Notes: generated by a model from the sequence alone, not told the origin. 64,000 bases of DNA from Erythrobacter rubeus (GCF_014705715.1 NZ_JACXLC010000001.1:2603860-2667859), one strand, 5' to 3'. Shown: positions 25,727 through 34,827, counted from the stretch's first letter. Numbers and translations: made by a program.

Positions 25727-26200
25727 CTATTTCTCAAGCGCGTGAAAATCTGACGCAGCCAGTGCGCGCCAGCGCCGTTGGCGATGACCGTAAAAAACTC
25801 GCGCAAATGCGGCGATGACCGGCGTTAGGATACCGGCCTCGATTGTCACGCGGTCGACATATCGGGTCGTGGTCGCGTTTTCAGGAGCAATCTCGATCCA
25901 GTGATCCCAGCGTTTGATGAGCGGACCATAGCCGTTGTCGCGCAAAAATCGGACGGCGCCCTTCGCTTCCGGTTTCGAGATCACAATCGCCTGCCATCCA
26001 ATCGGGAGCACCGCCAAGAGCAGCATCCAGGCGCGATACTCACCTTCCTCCCAGCGCTCGGGAAAGGCTGTCGCGCCCCTGGGAACGAATTTGATGAGCG
26101 GAAAGGCGATGTGCTGCAGAAGTGCAGACCTATGTATCTGATCCCACGCCTCATCCGCAGCGCAATCGAGCTGCGTCGAAAGCTCGACCGTGCGGGCCAT
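25727..26200 (-). CDS. SRPBCC superfamily protein
   Basis: This 157-residue protein has the START-like fold pattern of the SRPBCC superfamily: an N-terminal strand VELSTQLDCAADEAWDQIH, a central region with GWQAIVIS and a C-terminal helix. Such proteins bind hydrophobic ligands or act as polyketide-cyclase-like enzymes; the ligand is unknown. It is the last gene of the suf transcript; its ATG shares one base with the sufA stop. Nothing in it suggests Fe-S binding, so it may be a passenger. Confidence 0.68.
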   Translation of the reverse strand: MARTVELSTQLDCAADEAWDQIHRSALLQHIAFPLIKFVPRGATAFPERWEEGEYRAWMLLLAVLPIGWQAIVISKPEAKGAVRFLRDNGYGPLIKRWDHWIEIAPENATTTRYVDRVTIEAGILTPVIAAFARVFYGHRQRRWRALAASDFHALEK

Positions 26201-26556
26201 CAGACCATGAAACTCTCACCGCAACCGCATGCACCTTTGGCATTCGGGTTTTCGAACACGAACCCAGCGGTGAAATCGTCTTCGCGCCAATCCATGGTCG
26301 AGCCCACGAGATACAGCACGCTTGCACCGTCGATGTAGAAAGTGCCGCCCGGCGTCTCGATCTTCTCGTCGAACTTCGCTTCTTCGGTGACGTAATCGAC
26401 CGAATAGGCGAGTCCCGAGCACCCGCGCCGCGGCGTCGACAGTTTGACGCCGATCGCGTCATCAGGTGCCTGGCTCATCAAATGTGCGATGCGTTTTTCC
26501 GCGCCCTCGGTGAGAACGACCGCAGCCGGCAGTTTGCGCGTTTTCGTATCGGTCAT
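26200..26556 (-). CDS. sufA: Fe-S assembly A-type carrier
   Basis: This 118-residue A-type scaffold/carrier has the three invariant cysteines, Cys46 in PRRGCSGLAY and Cys110/Cys112 in KGACGCGESF. It holds and delivers Fe-S clusters or iron to target proteins. The location at the end of the suf operon supports SufA over IscA or ErpA. The start overlaps the upstream GNAT gene by four bases. Confidence 0.93.
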   Translation of the reverse strand: MTDTKTRKLPAAVVLTEGAEKRIAHLMSQAPDDAIGVKLSTPRRGCSGLAYSVDYVTEEAKFDEKIETPGGTFYIDGASVLYLVGSTMDWREDDFTAGFVFENPNAKGACGCGESFMV

Positions 26557-27044
26557 GCCGCAAGCTCCTTTTGCCAGAACAATGCATGGCCCTTGTCGGG
26601 GTCCAGCTGGTAATCACCATAGCCGAGCGATCCATAAAGTGCCTTCGCAGGTTCGTTGCCGCTCAGCACTTCGAGTGTAACCTTGCACGCGCCCTTTTCA
26701 GCCGCAATCGCCTCGATTTCGGCGAACAGCGCCTTGCCGATGCCCCGCCCGCGAAATTCGGACTTCACGACCACATCGTGAATATTGACCAGTGGCTTTG
26801 CCGCGAATGTCGAGAACCCGACAAAGCAGTTTACAAGTCCTGCCGGCACGCCGTCCGAATACGCGATCAGAGAGAACGCGGTGGGATGATCCTGCATCTT
26901 GGCCGCGAGCGTCTTCTTCGCATCCGCGCTGAGCGGTTCACCGCCGCCCATTGGATCGCGCGCATAGTAATCGAGCAAATCGGTAAGGTCGGCGGCATCG
27001 CCCGGATCGGCGTAGTCCACTTGTTTGATAGCAATGCCCGTCAT
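26553..27044 (-). CDS. GNAT family N-acetyltransferase
   Basis: This 163-residue acetyltransferase has the GNAT core: NIHDVVVKSEFRGRGIGKAL (motif A, acetyl-CoA binding), then EKGACKVTLEVLSGNEPA and KALYGSLGYGDYQL. The substrate is unknown. It lies between sufT and sufA, overlapping both, so it is translated with the Fe-S machinery. The ATG at 27044 overlaps the sufT stop (TGATG), and an upstream in-frame extension lies within sufT. It is the second GNAT domain encoded in this operon. Confidence 0.86.
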   Translation of the reverse strand: MTGIAIKQVDYADPGDAADLTDLLDYYARDPMGGGEPLSADAKKTLAAKMQDHPTAFSLIAYSDGVPAGLVNCFVGFSTFAAKPLVNIHDVVVKSEFRGRGIGKALFAEIEAIAAEKGACKVTLEVLSGNEPAKALYGSLGYGDYQLDPDKGHALFWQKELAA

Positions 27045-27550
27045 CACAGCATTCCCAGTTCGAGCCGGGCTTCGTCGGACATCTTTTCGGGGCTCCACGG
27101 CGGGTCCCACACAAGGTTCACTTCCGCATCGCGAATTCCCGGGACGGAGGACGCGCGCAGTTCCACCTCGCCGGGCATCGTTTCCGCCACCGGGCAGTGC
27201 GGCGTCGTAAGCGTCATCGTGATCGTCGCGTCGGCTTCGTCATCGACTTCGACGCCGTAAATCAGCCCGAGATCATAAATGTTCACCGGAATCTCGGGAT
27301 CGTAGATTTCCTTCAGCGCATCGACCACCGCGCTTTGCAGATCACTGCCGGGCCCGCCGACGGGGCCTTCCGCAGGCTTCTGATGGAGGAAGCCTTCGAG
27401 ATAGTCGCGCTCGCGCGGAGCCGCGCTCTCATCGGGATCGACAGCATCGGATACGCGGGCACGCTTTGGCTTATCGTGCGCCATCACGACCTCATCGTTG
27501 GGTGCCGGTGCGGCCACAAATTCGCGATCTTCCTGAGGTTTGTTCATCAT
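27044..27550 (-). CDS. sufT: SUF system protein SufT (MIP18/DUF59 domain)
   Basis: This 168-residue protein has a variable N-terminus (1-70) and a C-terminal MIP18/DUF59 domain: VVDALKEIYDPEIPVNIYDLGLIYG, then MTLTTPHCPVAETMPGEVE with the conserved Cys, and NLVWDPPWSPEKMSDEARLE. SufT-type proteins assist maturation of Fe-S enzymes. Two adjacent ATGs (27550 and 27547) are possible starts; the first overlaps the sufS stop as ATGA. Confidence 0.92.
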   Translation of the reverse strand: MMNKPQEDREFVAAPAPNDEVVMAHDKPKRARVSDAVDPDESAAPRERDYLEGFLHQKPAEGPVGGPGSDLQSAVVDALKEIYDPEIPVNIYDLGLIYGVEVDDEADATITMTLTTPHCPVAETMPGEVELRASSVPGIRDAEVNLVWDPPWSPEKMSDEARLELGML

Positions 27551-28794
27551 GCTTTCCCAAAAATCCGGCGGGTGCGGGCGATGCCTTCGAGCAGCGCATC
27601 GACATCTTCATCGGTCGAATACAGGCCGAAACTGGCACGCGCCGTGGCCGGGACTTCGAGATAGTCCATGAGCGGCTGGGCGCAATGATGCCCCGCGCGG
27701 ATCGCCACGTTGGCCTCATCTAGGATGGTGCCGAGATCGTGCGGATGGATATCGTCGAGCGCGAAGCTGACGATACCGGCGCTGTCAGCGGGTCCGAAAA
27801 GCGTAACGTCGTTCATCGCGCCCAGTTTGCGGCGGAGGCGCGCCACCAGTGCCGCTTCGTGTTCGTGCATGCGATCGATACCAACCGCGCTGACGTAGTC
27901 CGCTGCCGCGGCGAAAGCGATGGCTTCGGTAATTGCCGGGGTGCCAGCTTCGAACCGCTGCGGCGGCGGAGCATAGGTGGTCTTTTCGAAAGTCACGCGG
28001 TCGATCATCGATCCGCCGCCTTCCCATGGCGGCATGGCATCGAGAATGTCCCCGCGCGCCCACAGTGCGCCGATACCCGTCGGACCGTAAAGCTTGTGCG
28101 CGCTGAAGACGTAGAAATCGCAGTCCAGCCTGGCGACATCCACTGCCATGTGCGGCGCCGACTGGCAGCCATCGAGCAGCAGTTTCGCACCGACCTTGTG
28201 CGCAAGCTGTGCGGCACGCGGCGCGTCGAGAACGCTGCCAAGCACATTGGAGACATGACAGAAGGCCACGAGTTTGTGGCGCTCGGTCAGGATCTCCTCA
28301 GCGGCAGCCAGATCGATCCGGTGATCGTCTGTGAGCGGGCACACATCGATCTCGGCGCCTGTTTGCGCGGCAATCATCTGCCACGGCACGATATTGGAAT
28401 GGTGCTCCAGCTGCGACAGCAGGATACGGTCCCCTGGCTCCAGATTGGCCCTGCCCCAGCTGTTGGCGACGAGGTTGATCGCCTCGGTCGCGCCGCGTGT
28501 GAAGACCACTTCCTCTTCGCGCCCGCCGAGAAAGGTCGCAATCGTGCGCCGCGCATTCTCGTAAGCGCGCGTCATCTCTGCCGACCGGGAATAGACGCCG
28601 CGATGGACAGTCGCGTAATCCTCTCCCAGCGCCCTGGCCATAGCGTCGATTACGGCGCGCGGCTTTTGCGCGGTCGCGGCGGTGTCGAGATAGTGCCACG
28701 GCGCACCATCGCGGGTGACAAGGCCTGGAAAATCCGACTTGAAGTCGACGAGCGGAGATTTGGCGAGCGTTACGGACACACTTCCCTCGTCCAT
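27547..28794 (-). CDS. sufS: SufS-type cysteine desulfurase
   Basis: This 415-residue PLP enzyme takes sulfur from cysteine for Fe-S assembly. The PLP lysine is in YVFSAHKLYGPTG and the catalytic cysteine in AIRAGHHCAQPLMDYL. Other family stretches are YLDTAATAQKPRAVIDA, EVVFTRGATEAINLVA, EHHSNIVPWQMIA and ASFGLYSTDEDVD, all of the group II (SufS/CsdA) type. The start could be the ATG at 28794 or a GTG at 28779 with a better ribosome site; both lie inside the end of the preceding small gene. sufE/sufU is not in the operon; SufT and the unknown small protein are its neighbours. Confidence 0.94.
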   Translation of the reverse strand: MDEGSVSVTLAKSPLVDFKSDFPGLVTRDGAPWHYLDTAATAQKPRAVIDAMARALGEDYATVHRGVYSRSAEMTRAYENARRTIATFLGGREEEVVFTRGATEAINLVANSWGRANLEPGDRILLSQLEHHSNIVPWQMIAAQTGAEIDVCPLTDDHRIDLAAAEEILTERHKLVAFCHVSNVLGSVLDAPRAAQLAHKVGAKLLLDGCQSAPHMAVDVARLDCDFYVFSAHKLYGPTGIGALWARGDILDAMPPWEGGGSMIDRVTFEKTTYAPPPQRFEAGTPAITEAIAFAAAADYVSAVGIDRMHEHEAALVARLRRKLGAMNDVTLFGPADSAGIVSFALDDIHPHDLGTILDEANVAIRAGHHCAQPLMDYLEVPATARASFGLYSTDEDVDALLEGIARTRRIFGKA

Positions 28795-29186
28795 TCGCCT
28801 GCGTTCGCCCCGCGTTGGCATTTGCGCCGCATTCCGGCTTCGACCGCTTCCCAGCTGCCCTCGCTGAAGCGCAGGCCGAGCCGCAATTGCACTGCGCCGA
28901 CGGTATCGTCAGCGATTCCATCGACGGTTACGAGCACGATCCGCATCGACCGATCGTTTGGATGATCGAACTCTTCGAAATCCGCAGCACGCGCTTTCAT
29001 CCCGAGATCCCTGACGTAGAATTCGGCGACATCGCGCGGCTCGGGATAAGCGATGGCGTAGCGCTGCATGGGTGCGAAGGCGCTGGCGGAGGGCACGTCC
29101 GCCTCTTCGGCCGAAACAGCGACCGGCAGCCCCGCAAGAAACGCTGCGAATGGCAGCGACGCGATGAGCCCTTTCTGCGTGATCAT
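28770..29186 (-). CDS. Exported protein of unknown function inside the suf operon
   Basis: This 138-residue protein has a signal peptide (GLIASLPFAAFLAGLPVAVSA, cleaved near residue 26). The mature part is glyoxalase-like in tone (YAIAYPEPRDVAEFYVRDLG, MRIVLVTVDG) but too short for a firm call. Two cysteines lie near the C-terminus. It overlaps sufD by four bases and sufS by 25, so it is well embedded in the operon. An exported protein among cytosolic Fe-S factors is unexpected. Confidence 0.68.
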   Translation of the reverse strand: MITQKGLIASLPFAAFLAGLPVAVSAEEADVPSASAFAPMQRYAIAYPEPRDVAEFYVRDLGMKARAADFEEFDHPNDRSMRIVLVTVDGIADDTVGAVQLRLGLRFSEGSWEAVEAGMRRKCQRGANAGEWTREVCP

Positions 29187-29950
29187 ATATTTCCCTCCAG
29201 CTTCTCCAAAGCGGCATCCAACAGGCGACCGCGCTCCTTCTCGTCTTCAAGTTCGACGAAGGCGTCGCCGATAAAGGCCTGGACCAGCAATCGCTGCGCC
29301 TGCTGCGGAGAAAGCCCGCGCGCTGCCATGTAATAGCGCGCGGCCTCGTCCAGCTGGCCCACGGTCGCCCCGTGCGCGCACTTCACGTCATCGGCGAAAA
29401 TCTCGAGCTGCGGGACCGCGTTTGCGCTCGCGCCGGCTTCGAGCAGCAGCCCTTTGAAGTCCTGCGCCGCGTCGGTCTTTTGCGCGTCCCTCGCGACCTT
29501 GATCTCGCCAAGGAAATTGCCTGTCGCGGTGTCCCAGTGAACACTGCGAACCGTTTGGTTGCTGGTCGCATTCGGTTCCGCATGGACAGTTTTGGTTACA
29601 AACTCGCGGGTCACGCCTCCGCCACCGATCGTCACACCGCCGAACTCGAAATGCGCCCCTTTGCCCAGCGTCACCTCGACCTCGACACGGGTGTAGTCAT
29701 CGCCTTTGTTCGTCACGAACAGCTCTGCCCGGGACCCTTCGCCCAGTGTCAGGCGGATCCGGTGCAATTCGGGCGCATCGCTGCCGACAACCATGCAATG
29801 CCGGCGCGTCTCGCCATCGGCAATGGCAACCTCTTTCCAGTCGTCGAGCGCAGTGACACCCAGCCGTTCAAGCGCAAGAATATCGGCATAGCGCCACGCT
29901 TCATCCCTGTTGCTCGGGCGGCGAGTGGGGAGGATCTCCGCCTCAGGCAT
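29183..29950 (-). CDS. sufD: Fe-S assembly protein SufD
   Basis: This 255-residue SufD is much shorter than the E. coli protein of about 420 residues; it lacks most of the N-terminal helical part and keeps the beta-helix core. Family stretches are TSNQTVRSVHWDTATGNFLG, KGLLLEAGASANAVPQLEIF, ADDVKCAHGATVGQLDEAAR and YYMAARGLSPQQAQRLLVQA. SufD pairs with SufB and SufC in the cluster scaffold. The compact form is common in this order. It overlaps sufC by eight bases. Confidence 0.93.
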   Translation of the reverse strand: MPEAEILPTRRPSNRDEAWRYADILALERLGVTALDDWKEVAIADGETRRHCMVVGSDAPELHRIRLTLGEGSRAELFVTNKGDDYTRVEVEVTLGKGAHFEFGGVTIGGGGVTREFVTKTVHAEPNATSNQTVRSVHWDTATGNFLGEIKVARDAQKTDAAQDFKGLLLEAGASANAVPQLEIFADDVKCAHGATVGQLDEAARYYMAARGLSPQQAQRLLVQAFIGDAFVELEDEKERGRLLDAALEKLEGNI

Positions 29951-30704
29951 CTGCCAATCTCTCGTTCACCAGGGCATCATAGCCCTCTTCTTCGAGCCGC
30001 AGCGCCAGCTCCGGACCGCCCGTCTGAACAATGCGGCCATCGGCCAGCACGCTCACCTTGTCCGGCTTCACCACGTCGAGCAGGCGCTGGTAGTGGGTGA
30101 TCAGCAGCACGCCCTTGTCGGGTGCGCGCATGATCGAATTGATCCCTTCGCCCACCACGCGCAGCGCATCGATATCGAGGCCGCTATCGGTTTCGTCCAG
30201 AACCGCGAAGGCGGGGTCGAGAATGCCCATCTGCACCATTTCGGCGCGTTTCTTCTCGCCGCCCGAAAAGCCGACATTCACCTGCCGTTTGAGCATTTCC
30301 ATATCGAGCTTCAGCAGCGCCGCTTTTTCCTTGGCAAGCTTCAGGAAGTCTCCGCCGGACAGAGGCTCTTCGCCGCGATATTTGCGCTGCGAGTTGAGCG
30401 CCTCGCGCAGAAACTGGACGTTGGAGACGCCGGGGATTTCGACCGGATATTGAAAGCCAAGGAACAGGCCTGCGCCTGCGCGCTCGTGCGGGTCGAGATC
30501 AAACAGGTCGCTACCTCGAAAATCAACCGAGCCCTGCATTACCTCGTAGCCCGGCTTGCCGCCGAGAACGTGCGCCAAGGTCGATTTTCCAGCCCCATTG
30601 GGCCCCATGATCGCATGGACTTCCCCGGCGGGCACATGCAGCGACAGGCCTTTGAGAATGGCCTTCCCGTCGATTTCTGCGTGGAGATTTTCGATTTTGA
30701 GCAT
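29943..30704 (-). CDS. sufC: Fe-S assembly ATPase SufC
   Basis: This 253-residue ABC ATPase of the SufBCD scaffold has the Walker A motif GPNGAGKSTL, an ABC signature in GFSGGEKKRAEMVQM, Walker B in FAVLDETDSGLDIDAL and the switch His in LLITHYQRLL. The sequence LDETDSGLDID is the SufC form. It powers scaffold remodelling during cluster building. The 39-base gap to the GNAT-DUF559 gene is one of the few gaps in the operon. Confidence 0.96.
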   Translation of the reverse strand: MLKIENLHAEIDGKAILKGLSLHVPAGEVHAIMGPNGAGKSTLAHVLGGKPGYEVMQGSVDFRGSDLFDLDPHERAGAGLFLGFQYPVEIPGVSNVQFLREALNSQRKYRGEEPLSGGDFLKLAKEKAALLKLDMEMLKRQVNVGFSGGEKKRAEMVQMGILDPAFAVLDETDSGLDIDALRVVGEGINSIMRAPDKGVLLITHYQRLLDVVKPDKVSVLADGRIVQTGGPELALRLEEEGYDALVNERLADA

Positions 30705-30743
30705 TGATGTGGTCTCTTCAAATGTGTCTGGTGTGGGCCGTGG

Positions 30744-31772
30744 TCAGCTGCGCCGGCCGGGATAGTCCTGATTGGGGTTGGCTTCACGGTGAGCGCGCGC
30801 GGCGTCCTTGCGGTCGCTGATGCGCGCCCTCATTCCGAGGGTGATTCGCTCCAGCACCTTGTCCATGTCCTCGAGGATATCGGACGCGCGGATACGCATG
30901 ACCTTGATGCCGACCGCTTCGAGGCTCTTGTCGCGGCGCGAGGCCAGCTGTTCGTTGTCGCCATCCTCGAAAATGTCGACCGCCATGCCGAGTGAGTGGC
31001 AGTTGAAATCGACGATCGCACTGCCGACGACGGCGTGGCGTTTGAAAGTGTGGCGACCGAGATTGGCCTCGGCAAACCTCTTGGCGAGCGCTTTATGCGC
31101 TTCGGATGAAAAGCGGCGGCGCTCGCGGGCCTGGCTGTGCAATTCATCCAGCCGCGCATCCGAAATCTTCCAGCCGCGGCCCTTCTTGTTGAGATTCGGT
31201 TCGGTGTTGGACGTGTCTTTAAGACCGAGGGTTTTCCGGCCAGACTTTTTCGACTTGCCCTCTGGGCGGAGCGCGAAACGCTTGTGCACCCGGTCCACCA
31301 AAGTGCCATCCGCGAGAGGCACGGATTCGGTGACAGAGTGGTCTTCGAAACCCATCTTCGAATAGAAAGCGAGCCCGCCGGTATTATCCGCGCGGATCGT
31401 CGCGTTGATTTCTTCAAGGCCCAGTTCACGGGCCCGTGCGCTGGTTGCAGCGAAAAGGCTGGTTCCGATGCCGCGCTGAGTTGCGCCGCTTTGGGCAAAT
31501 GTCGCAATATCGGCGACATCGCCGGGCAGGGACGAGGACGTTACAAGAGTCTGGAAACCGACCAGCTCGCCCGAAGCAGGGCCCTCAGCGACAAAGCAAT
31601 CCAGCACATCGGGACCGGTCAGATATTTCTGGTCGAGCGCGTCAGCGGAGAAAGGTTCCTCGAGCGCGGTCGTGCCGCCTGCGCGAATGATCGCGTTGAG
31701 CAAGTCCGCCAATTGATCTGCATCCGCAGAGCGGACCGGACGCACTTCCAAAGTTTCCGCGACGGCGATCAC
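30744..31772 (-). CDS. GNAT acetyltransferase fused to DUF559 endonuclease-like domain
   Basis: This 342-residue protein has two parts. Residues 8-165 form a GNAT domain ([18 protein letters not shown] as the acetyl-CoA loop, then [13 protein letters not shown]). Residues 180-215 are a basic linker, and residues 220-325 resemble DUF559, a Vsr/restriction-endonuclease-like domain: [20 protein letters not shown] keeps the core Asp, but the usual ExDG strand reads [12 protein letters not shown], so catalysis may be altered. It starts with GTG overlapping the sufB stop (GTGA) and lies between sufB and sufC. A link to Fe-S assembly is implied only by position. Confidence 0.78.
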   Translation of the reverse strand: MIAVAETLEVRPVRSADADQLADLLNAIIRAGGTTALEEPFSADALDQKYLTGPDVLDCFVAEGPASGELVGFQTLVTSSSLPGDVADIATFAQSGATQRGIGTSLFAATSARARELGLEEINATIRADNTGGLAFYSKMGFEDHSVTESVPLADGTLVDRVHKRFALRPEGKSKKSGRKTLGLKDTSNTEPNLNKKGRGWKISDARLDELHSQARERRRFSSEAHKALAKRFAEANLGRHTFKRHAVVGSAIVDFNCHSLGMAVDIFEDGDNEQLASRRDKSLEAVGIKVMRIRASDILEDMDKVLERITLGMRARISDRKDAARAHREANPNQDYPGRRS

Positions 31773-33274
31773 CCCACACTCCCTTCGAGCGAAATCGCCA
31801 GGAGCTTCTGCGCTTCGACCGCGAATTCCATTGGCAATTCCTTCAGCACGTCTTTGGCGAAGCCGTTGACGATCAGCGCCACAGCCTCTTCTTCGTCCAG
31901 ACCGCGCTGCATCGCGTAGAACAGCTGTTCATCGCTGATCTTGGAAGTGGTCGCCTCGTGCTCAATCTGCGCGCCGGGGTTCTTCACCTCGATGTAAGGC
32001 ACGGTGTGCGCGCCGCATTCGTCGCCGAGCAGCAGGCTGTCGCACTGGGTGAAGTTGCGCACGCCTTCGGCTTTCGGACCTACGCGAACGAGGCCGCGAT
32101 AGGTGTTGTTCGATTTGCCCGCGCTGATACCCTTGGAGATGATCGTCGATCGCGATCCGCGTCCATTATGGATCATCTTTGTGCCGGTGTCGGCCTGCTG
32201 GAAATTGTTGGTGACCGCGACCGAGTAGAACTCGCCCACGCTGTCTTCGCCGTTGAGCACGCAGCTCGGGTACTTCCAGGTCACCGCAGAGCCGGTTTCG
32301 ACCTGTGTCCAGCTGATCTTCGAGCGATCGCCCTGGCACAATCCGCGCTTGGTCACGAAATTGTAGATTCCGCCCACGCCTTCCGAATTGCCCGGATACC
32401 AGTTCTGGACGGTCGAATATTTGATCTCGGCATCTTCCATCGCGACCAGTTCGACCACGGCGGCGTGCAGCTGGTTTTCGTCGCGCATTGGCGCGGTGCA
32501 GCCTTCGAGATAAGAGACATAGCTCCCCTTTTCAGCCACGATCAAGGTGCGTTCGAATTGTCCCGTGTTCTCGGCGTTGATGCGGAAATAGGTGCTGAGC
32601 TCCATCGGGCAGCGCACGCCTTCGGGCACGTAGACGAAGGTGCCATCGGAAAACACAGCGCTGTTGAGCGTCGCGAAATAGTTGTCCTGGCGCGGCACCA
32701 CGCGGCCGAGCCACTTCTTCACCAGCTCGGGATATTCCTTGATCGCTTCTGAGATCGACAGGAAGATCACGCCTGCTTTCTTCAATTCTTCGCGGAAGGT
32801 CGTCGCGACGCTGACGCTGTCGAATACAGCATCGACCGCGACCTTACGCGCCCCCTTCACCCCGGCGAGAACCTCCTGTTCCGCCACGGGAATGCCAAGC
32901 TTGTCGTAAACCGACTTGATTTCGGGGTCGAGCTCATCGAGCGATTCCAGCTGCGGCTTCTTCTTGGGCGCGGCGTAGTAATAGGCGTCCTGATAGTCGA
33001 TCTTGGGATAACCGACCTTCGCCCAGTCCGGCTCTTCCATGTCCTGCCACAAGCGAAACGCTTTCAGCCGCCAGTCGAGCATCCATTCCGGCTCACCCTT
33101 CTTGGCGGAGATGAAGCGCACCGTGTCTTCCGAAAGGCCCTTCTCGGCAAACTCCGTCTCGATGTCAGAGGACCAGCCGTGCTCGTATTCGGCAGCATCG
33201 GCAGCCGCGGCCTTGGCTTCGGCGTCCATCTCTCTTGGCATTTCAGGGGTTTCGAGATCGAGATTGTCGGTCAT
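31769..33274 (-). CDS. sufB: Fe-S assembly protein SufB
   Basis: This 501-residue central scaffold subunit has the normal length and the family stretches [60 protein letters not shown] and [20 protein letters not shown]. The conserved Cys in GDECGAHT and Glu/His in [16 protein letters not shown] are retained. It assembles Fe-S clusters with SufC and SufD. The ATG overlaps the stop of the Rrf2 regulator gene (ATGA). Confidence 0.97.
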   Translation of the reverse strand: MTDNLDLETPEMPREMDAEAKAAAADAAEYEHGWSSDIETEFAEKGLSEDTVRFISAKKGEPEWMLDWRLKAFRLWQDMEEPDWAKVGYPKIDYQDAYYYAAPKKKPQLESLDELDPEIKSVYDKLGIPVAEQEVLAGVKGARKVAVDAVFDSVSVATTFREELKKAGVIFLSISEAIKEYPELVKKWLGRVVPRQDNYFATLNSAVFSDGTFVYVPEGVRCPMELSTYFRINAENTGQFERTLIVAEKGSYVSYLEGCTAPMRDENQLHAAVVELVAMEDAEIKYSTVQNWYPGNSEGVGGIYNFVTKRGLCQGDRSKISWTQVETGSAVTWKYPSCVLNGEDSVGEFYSVAVTNNFQQADTGTKMIHNGRGSRSTIISKGISAGKSNNTYRGLVRVGPKAEGVRNFTQCDSLLLGDECGAHTVPYIEVKNPGAQIEHEATTSKISDEQLFYAMQRGLDEEEAVALIVNGFAKDVLKELPMEFAVEAQKLLAISLEGSVG

Positions 33275-33705
33275 GCCACTTCTTTTTCATGAGCAGGCTG
33301 CGCAGGGGTAGTGCGCAGCTGGGTGAGAGTGATGGCGGCCAAGGCCCCGCGCAGAGCGTCGTTGATGACCGGCCAGTGCGGCTTCATCGTGCAGTGCTTT
33401 TCGTGGTCGCACTCGCCATGCGCATCGACACAAGCGGTTAGTGCAATCGGGCCTTCGACCGCCTCGACGATATCCGCAACAGTGATTGCGGCAGCTGGAC
33501 GCGCGAGTTGAAGGCCGCCATGAGCCCCTCGCACCGATCGCAGCAATCCCGCAGCGGTAAGCTTGCTGACGAGTTTCTGGACGGTGGGCCGCGGAAGGCC
33601 GGTTTCCTCCGCCAATTCGCTCGCGCTGATTCGCTGTCCGCCGCAGTGATTTGCGGCGGCGCTCATCGTTATGACGGCGTAATCAGCGAGGTTCGAAAGG
33701 CGCAT
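33271..33705 (-). CDS. Rrf2 family regulator of the suf operon (SufR/IscR-like)
   Basis: This 144-residue regulator has an Rrf2 winged helix ([58 protein letters not shown]) and three cysteines (Cys92, Cys99, Cys105) in the spacing used by IscR to hold a Fe-S cluster. It is the first gene of the suf operon and should sense cluster status and repress the operon when clusters are sufficient. No ribosome binding site precedes the ATG, and the predicted transcription start coincides with it, so the mRNA may be leaderless. Confidence 0.92.
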   Translation of the reverse strand: MRLSNLADYAVITMSAAANHCGGQRISASELAEETGLPRPTVQKLVSKLTAAGLLRSVRGAHGGLQLARPAAAITVADIVEAVEGPIALTACVDAHGECDHEKHCTMKPHWPVINDALRGALAAITLTQLRTTPAQPAHEKEVA

Positions 33706-33711
33706 GCGCGC

Positions 33712-33740
33712 TAAATCGGAGTATTTTACTCCAATTTCAA
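33712..33740 (-). promoter_or_regulatory. suf operon promoter with operator in the spacer
   Basis: On the minus strand TTGAAA (33740-33735) and GATTTA (33717-33712) are 17 bases apart. The spacer is filled by the inverted repeat GGAGT-AAAAT-ACTCC (33732-33718). Binding there would block RNA polymerase, so this is the likely Rrf2 operator. The transcription start would fall on or next to the regulator's ATG at 33705. Confidence 0.65.
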
Positions 33741-33789
33741 GCGGAATCGGGTTTTTGCGAGTCGTTCGCGGTTTGAAGCCGCTGGCCGA

Positions 33790-34659
33790 TCAACCGATCC
33801 GCCGGAAATTCTTCAGACGATCGAGGTTCTTCATCCGCAGCATCGCCTGGAAGAGCGGCTCCTCCGGTCCGCCAAGGCGCGTGGGCGTGTATCCGCAGTA
33901 TCGCCTGATCTCGCGGATCATGTGCGGCTGATCGTAGAACGCGGTGGCGATTTCTGCCTCGCCCTCATCGGTAATCTCCGGCTGCGCCAGCAGGCTGGCC
34001 GCGCGCACTGCGCGATACTTACGCGCCAGTGCCATCGGAGAGAGCCCGAAGTATTGCGTGACCAGCCGCTCGGCCTGCCGACGCGAATAATCGAGGCCCG
34101 AGAACAGCAATTCGACATCGGGATTGAGCGAGGAGCCCAGCCACGCGAAAGTGTGCTCGATCAAGGTTTCGTGGGGAGCGGGCACCGGGTGGAGACGCGG
34201 CTCGATCCATTGCGCCAGCAGATCACATGCCGCTTTCCCGCTCAATTCGTCGCTGCGATATCGCGCATTTATATCCTTCGCGAAGTGATCGATCTCTTCG
34301 CCAAGCAGCTCGCCCGCCGGGATGAAGCGATTGAAATGCGTGCTTGCGGGTTGCCGTGCGAGCGCGGCCCAGCCCAGCGGCGAAAGCGACACGCCGATTG
34401 CGTGCCACGGCCCTTTGATGGTGAAAGGTGCTGCCGTTTCGAACCCGGCGAGCATGTGCGCATCGCTCGCGATCGGCTCCGATCCTCCACCCAAGTGCAA
34501 GGCACCGGACCCGTGCGGGAATAGCACCAAGTGGCCTAGTGCGCCTGGATGGCGATCGGCAATTTCCGCCTCTTCCCACGTAAAATGGAACAGCGCGAGC
34601 ACATGCCGCGCCAGCTGCGGCGGCGGGTCGTAATAGGAAAGATCGAATTGGGACGGCAT
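33790..34659 (-). CDS. AraC family transcriptional regulator
   Basis: This 289-residue regulator has an N-terminal ligand-binding part (residues 1-165, with HPGALGHLVLFPHGSGALHL and GVSLSPLGWAAL) and a C-terminal AraC helix-turn-helix pair (about 175-270: SRRQAERLVTQYFGLSPMAL, FYDQPHMIREIRRYCGYTPT). It is related along its whole length to the regulator at 36710-37636; the DUF885 gene lies between them. The ligand and targets are unknown. Confidence 0.88.
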   Translation of the reverse strand: MPSQFDLSYYDPPPQLARHVLALFHFTWEEAEIADRHPGALGHLVLFPHGSGALHLGGGSEPIASDAHMLAGFETAAPFTIKGPWHAIGVSLSPLGWAALARQPASTHFNRFIPAGELLGEEIDHFAKDINARYRSDELSGKAACDLLAQWIEPRLHPVPAPHETLIEHTFAWLGSSLNPDVELLFSGLDYSRRQAERLVTQYFGLSPMALARKYRAVRAASLLAQPEITDEGEAEIATAFYDQPHMIREIRRYCGYTPTRLGGPEEPLFQAMLRMKNLDRLKNFRRIG

Positions 34660-34681
34660 GGCAGTCTAGTGCGACCCACTG

Positions 34682-34718
34682 CCAAGCCGTCCCCGATGCC
34701 GAAACCGCGGGGACTTGG
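34682..34718 (-). terminator. Hairpin between the DUF885 and AraC genes
   Basis: CCAA..GTCCCC pairs with GGGGAC TTGG around a 14-base loop (with a short bulge), about 110 bases after the end of the DUF885 gene. There is no T-tract, so it is only a possible terminator. Confidence 0.3.
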
Positions 34719-34827
34719 AAACCCGACGCAGATGGCAGGCTTCAGCCAGTATGTCAGTGCAACTAACGGTCATTGTATCTCAGCGACATCGCTCTGGCGC
34801 GGAGGCGCACTTCGGCTGCGGTCAGCG

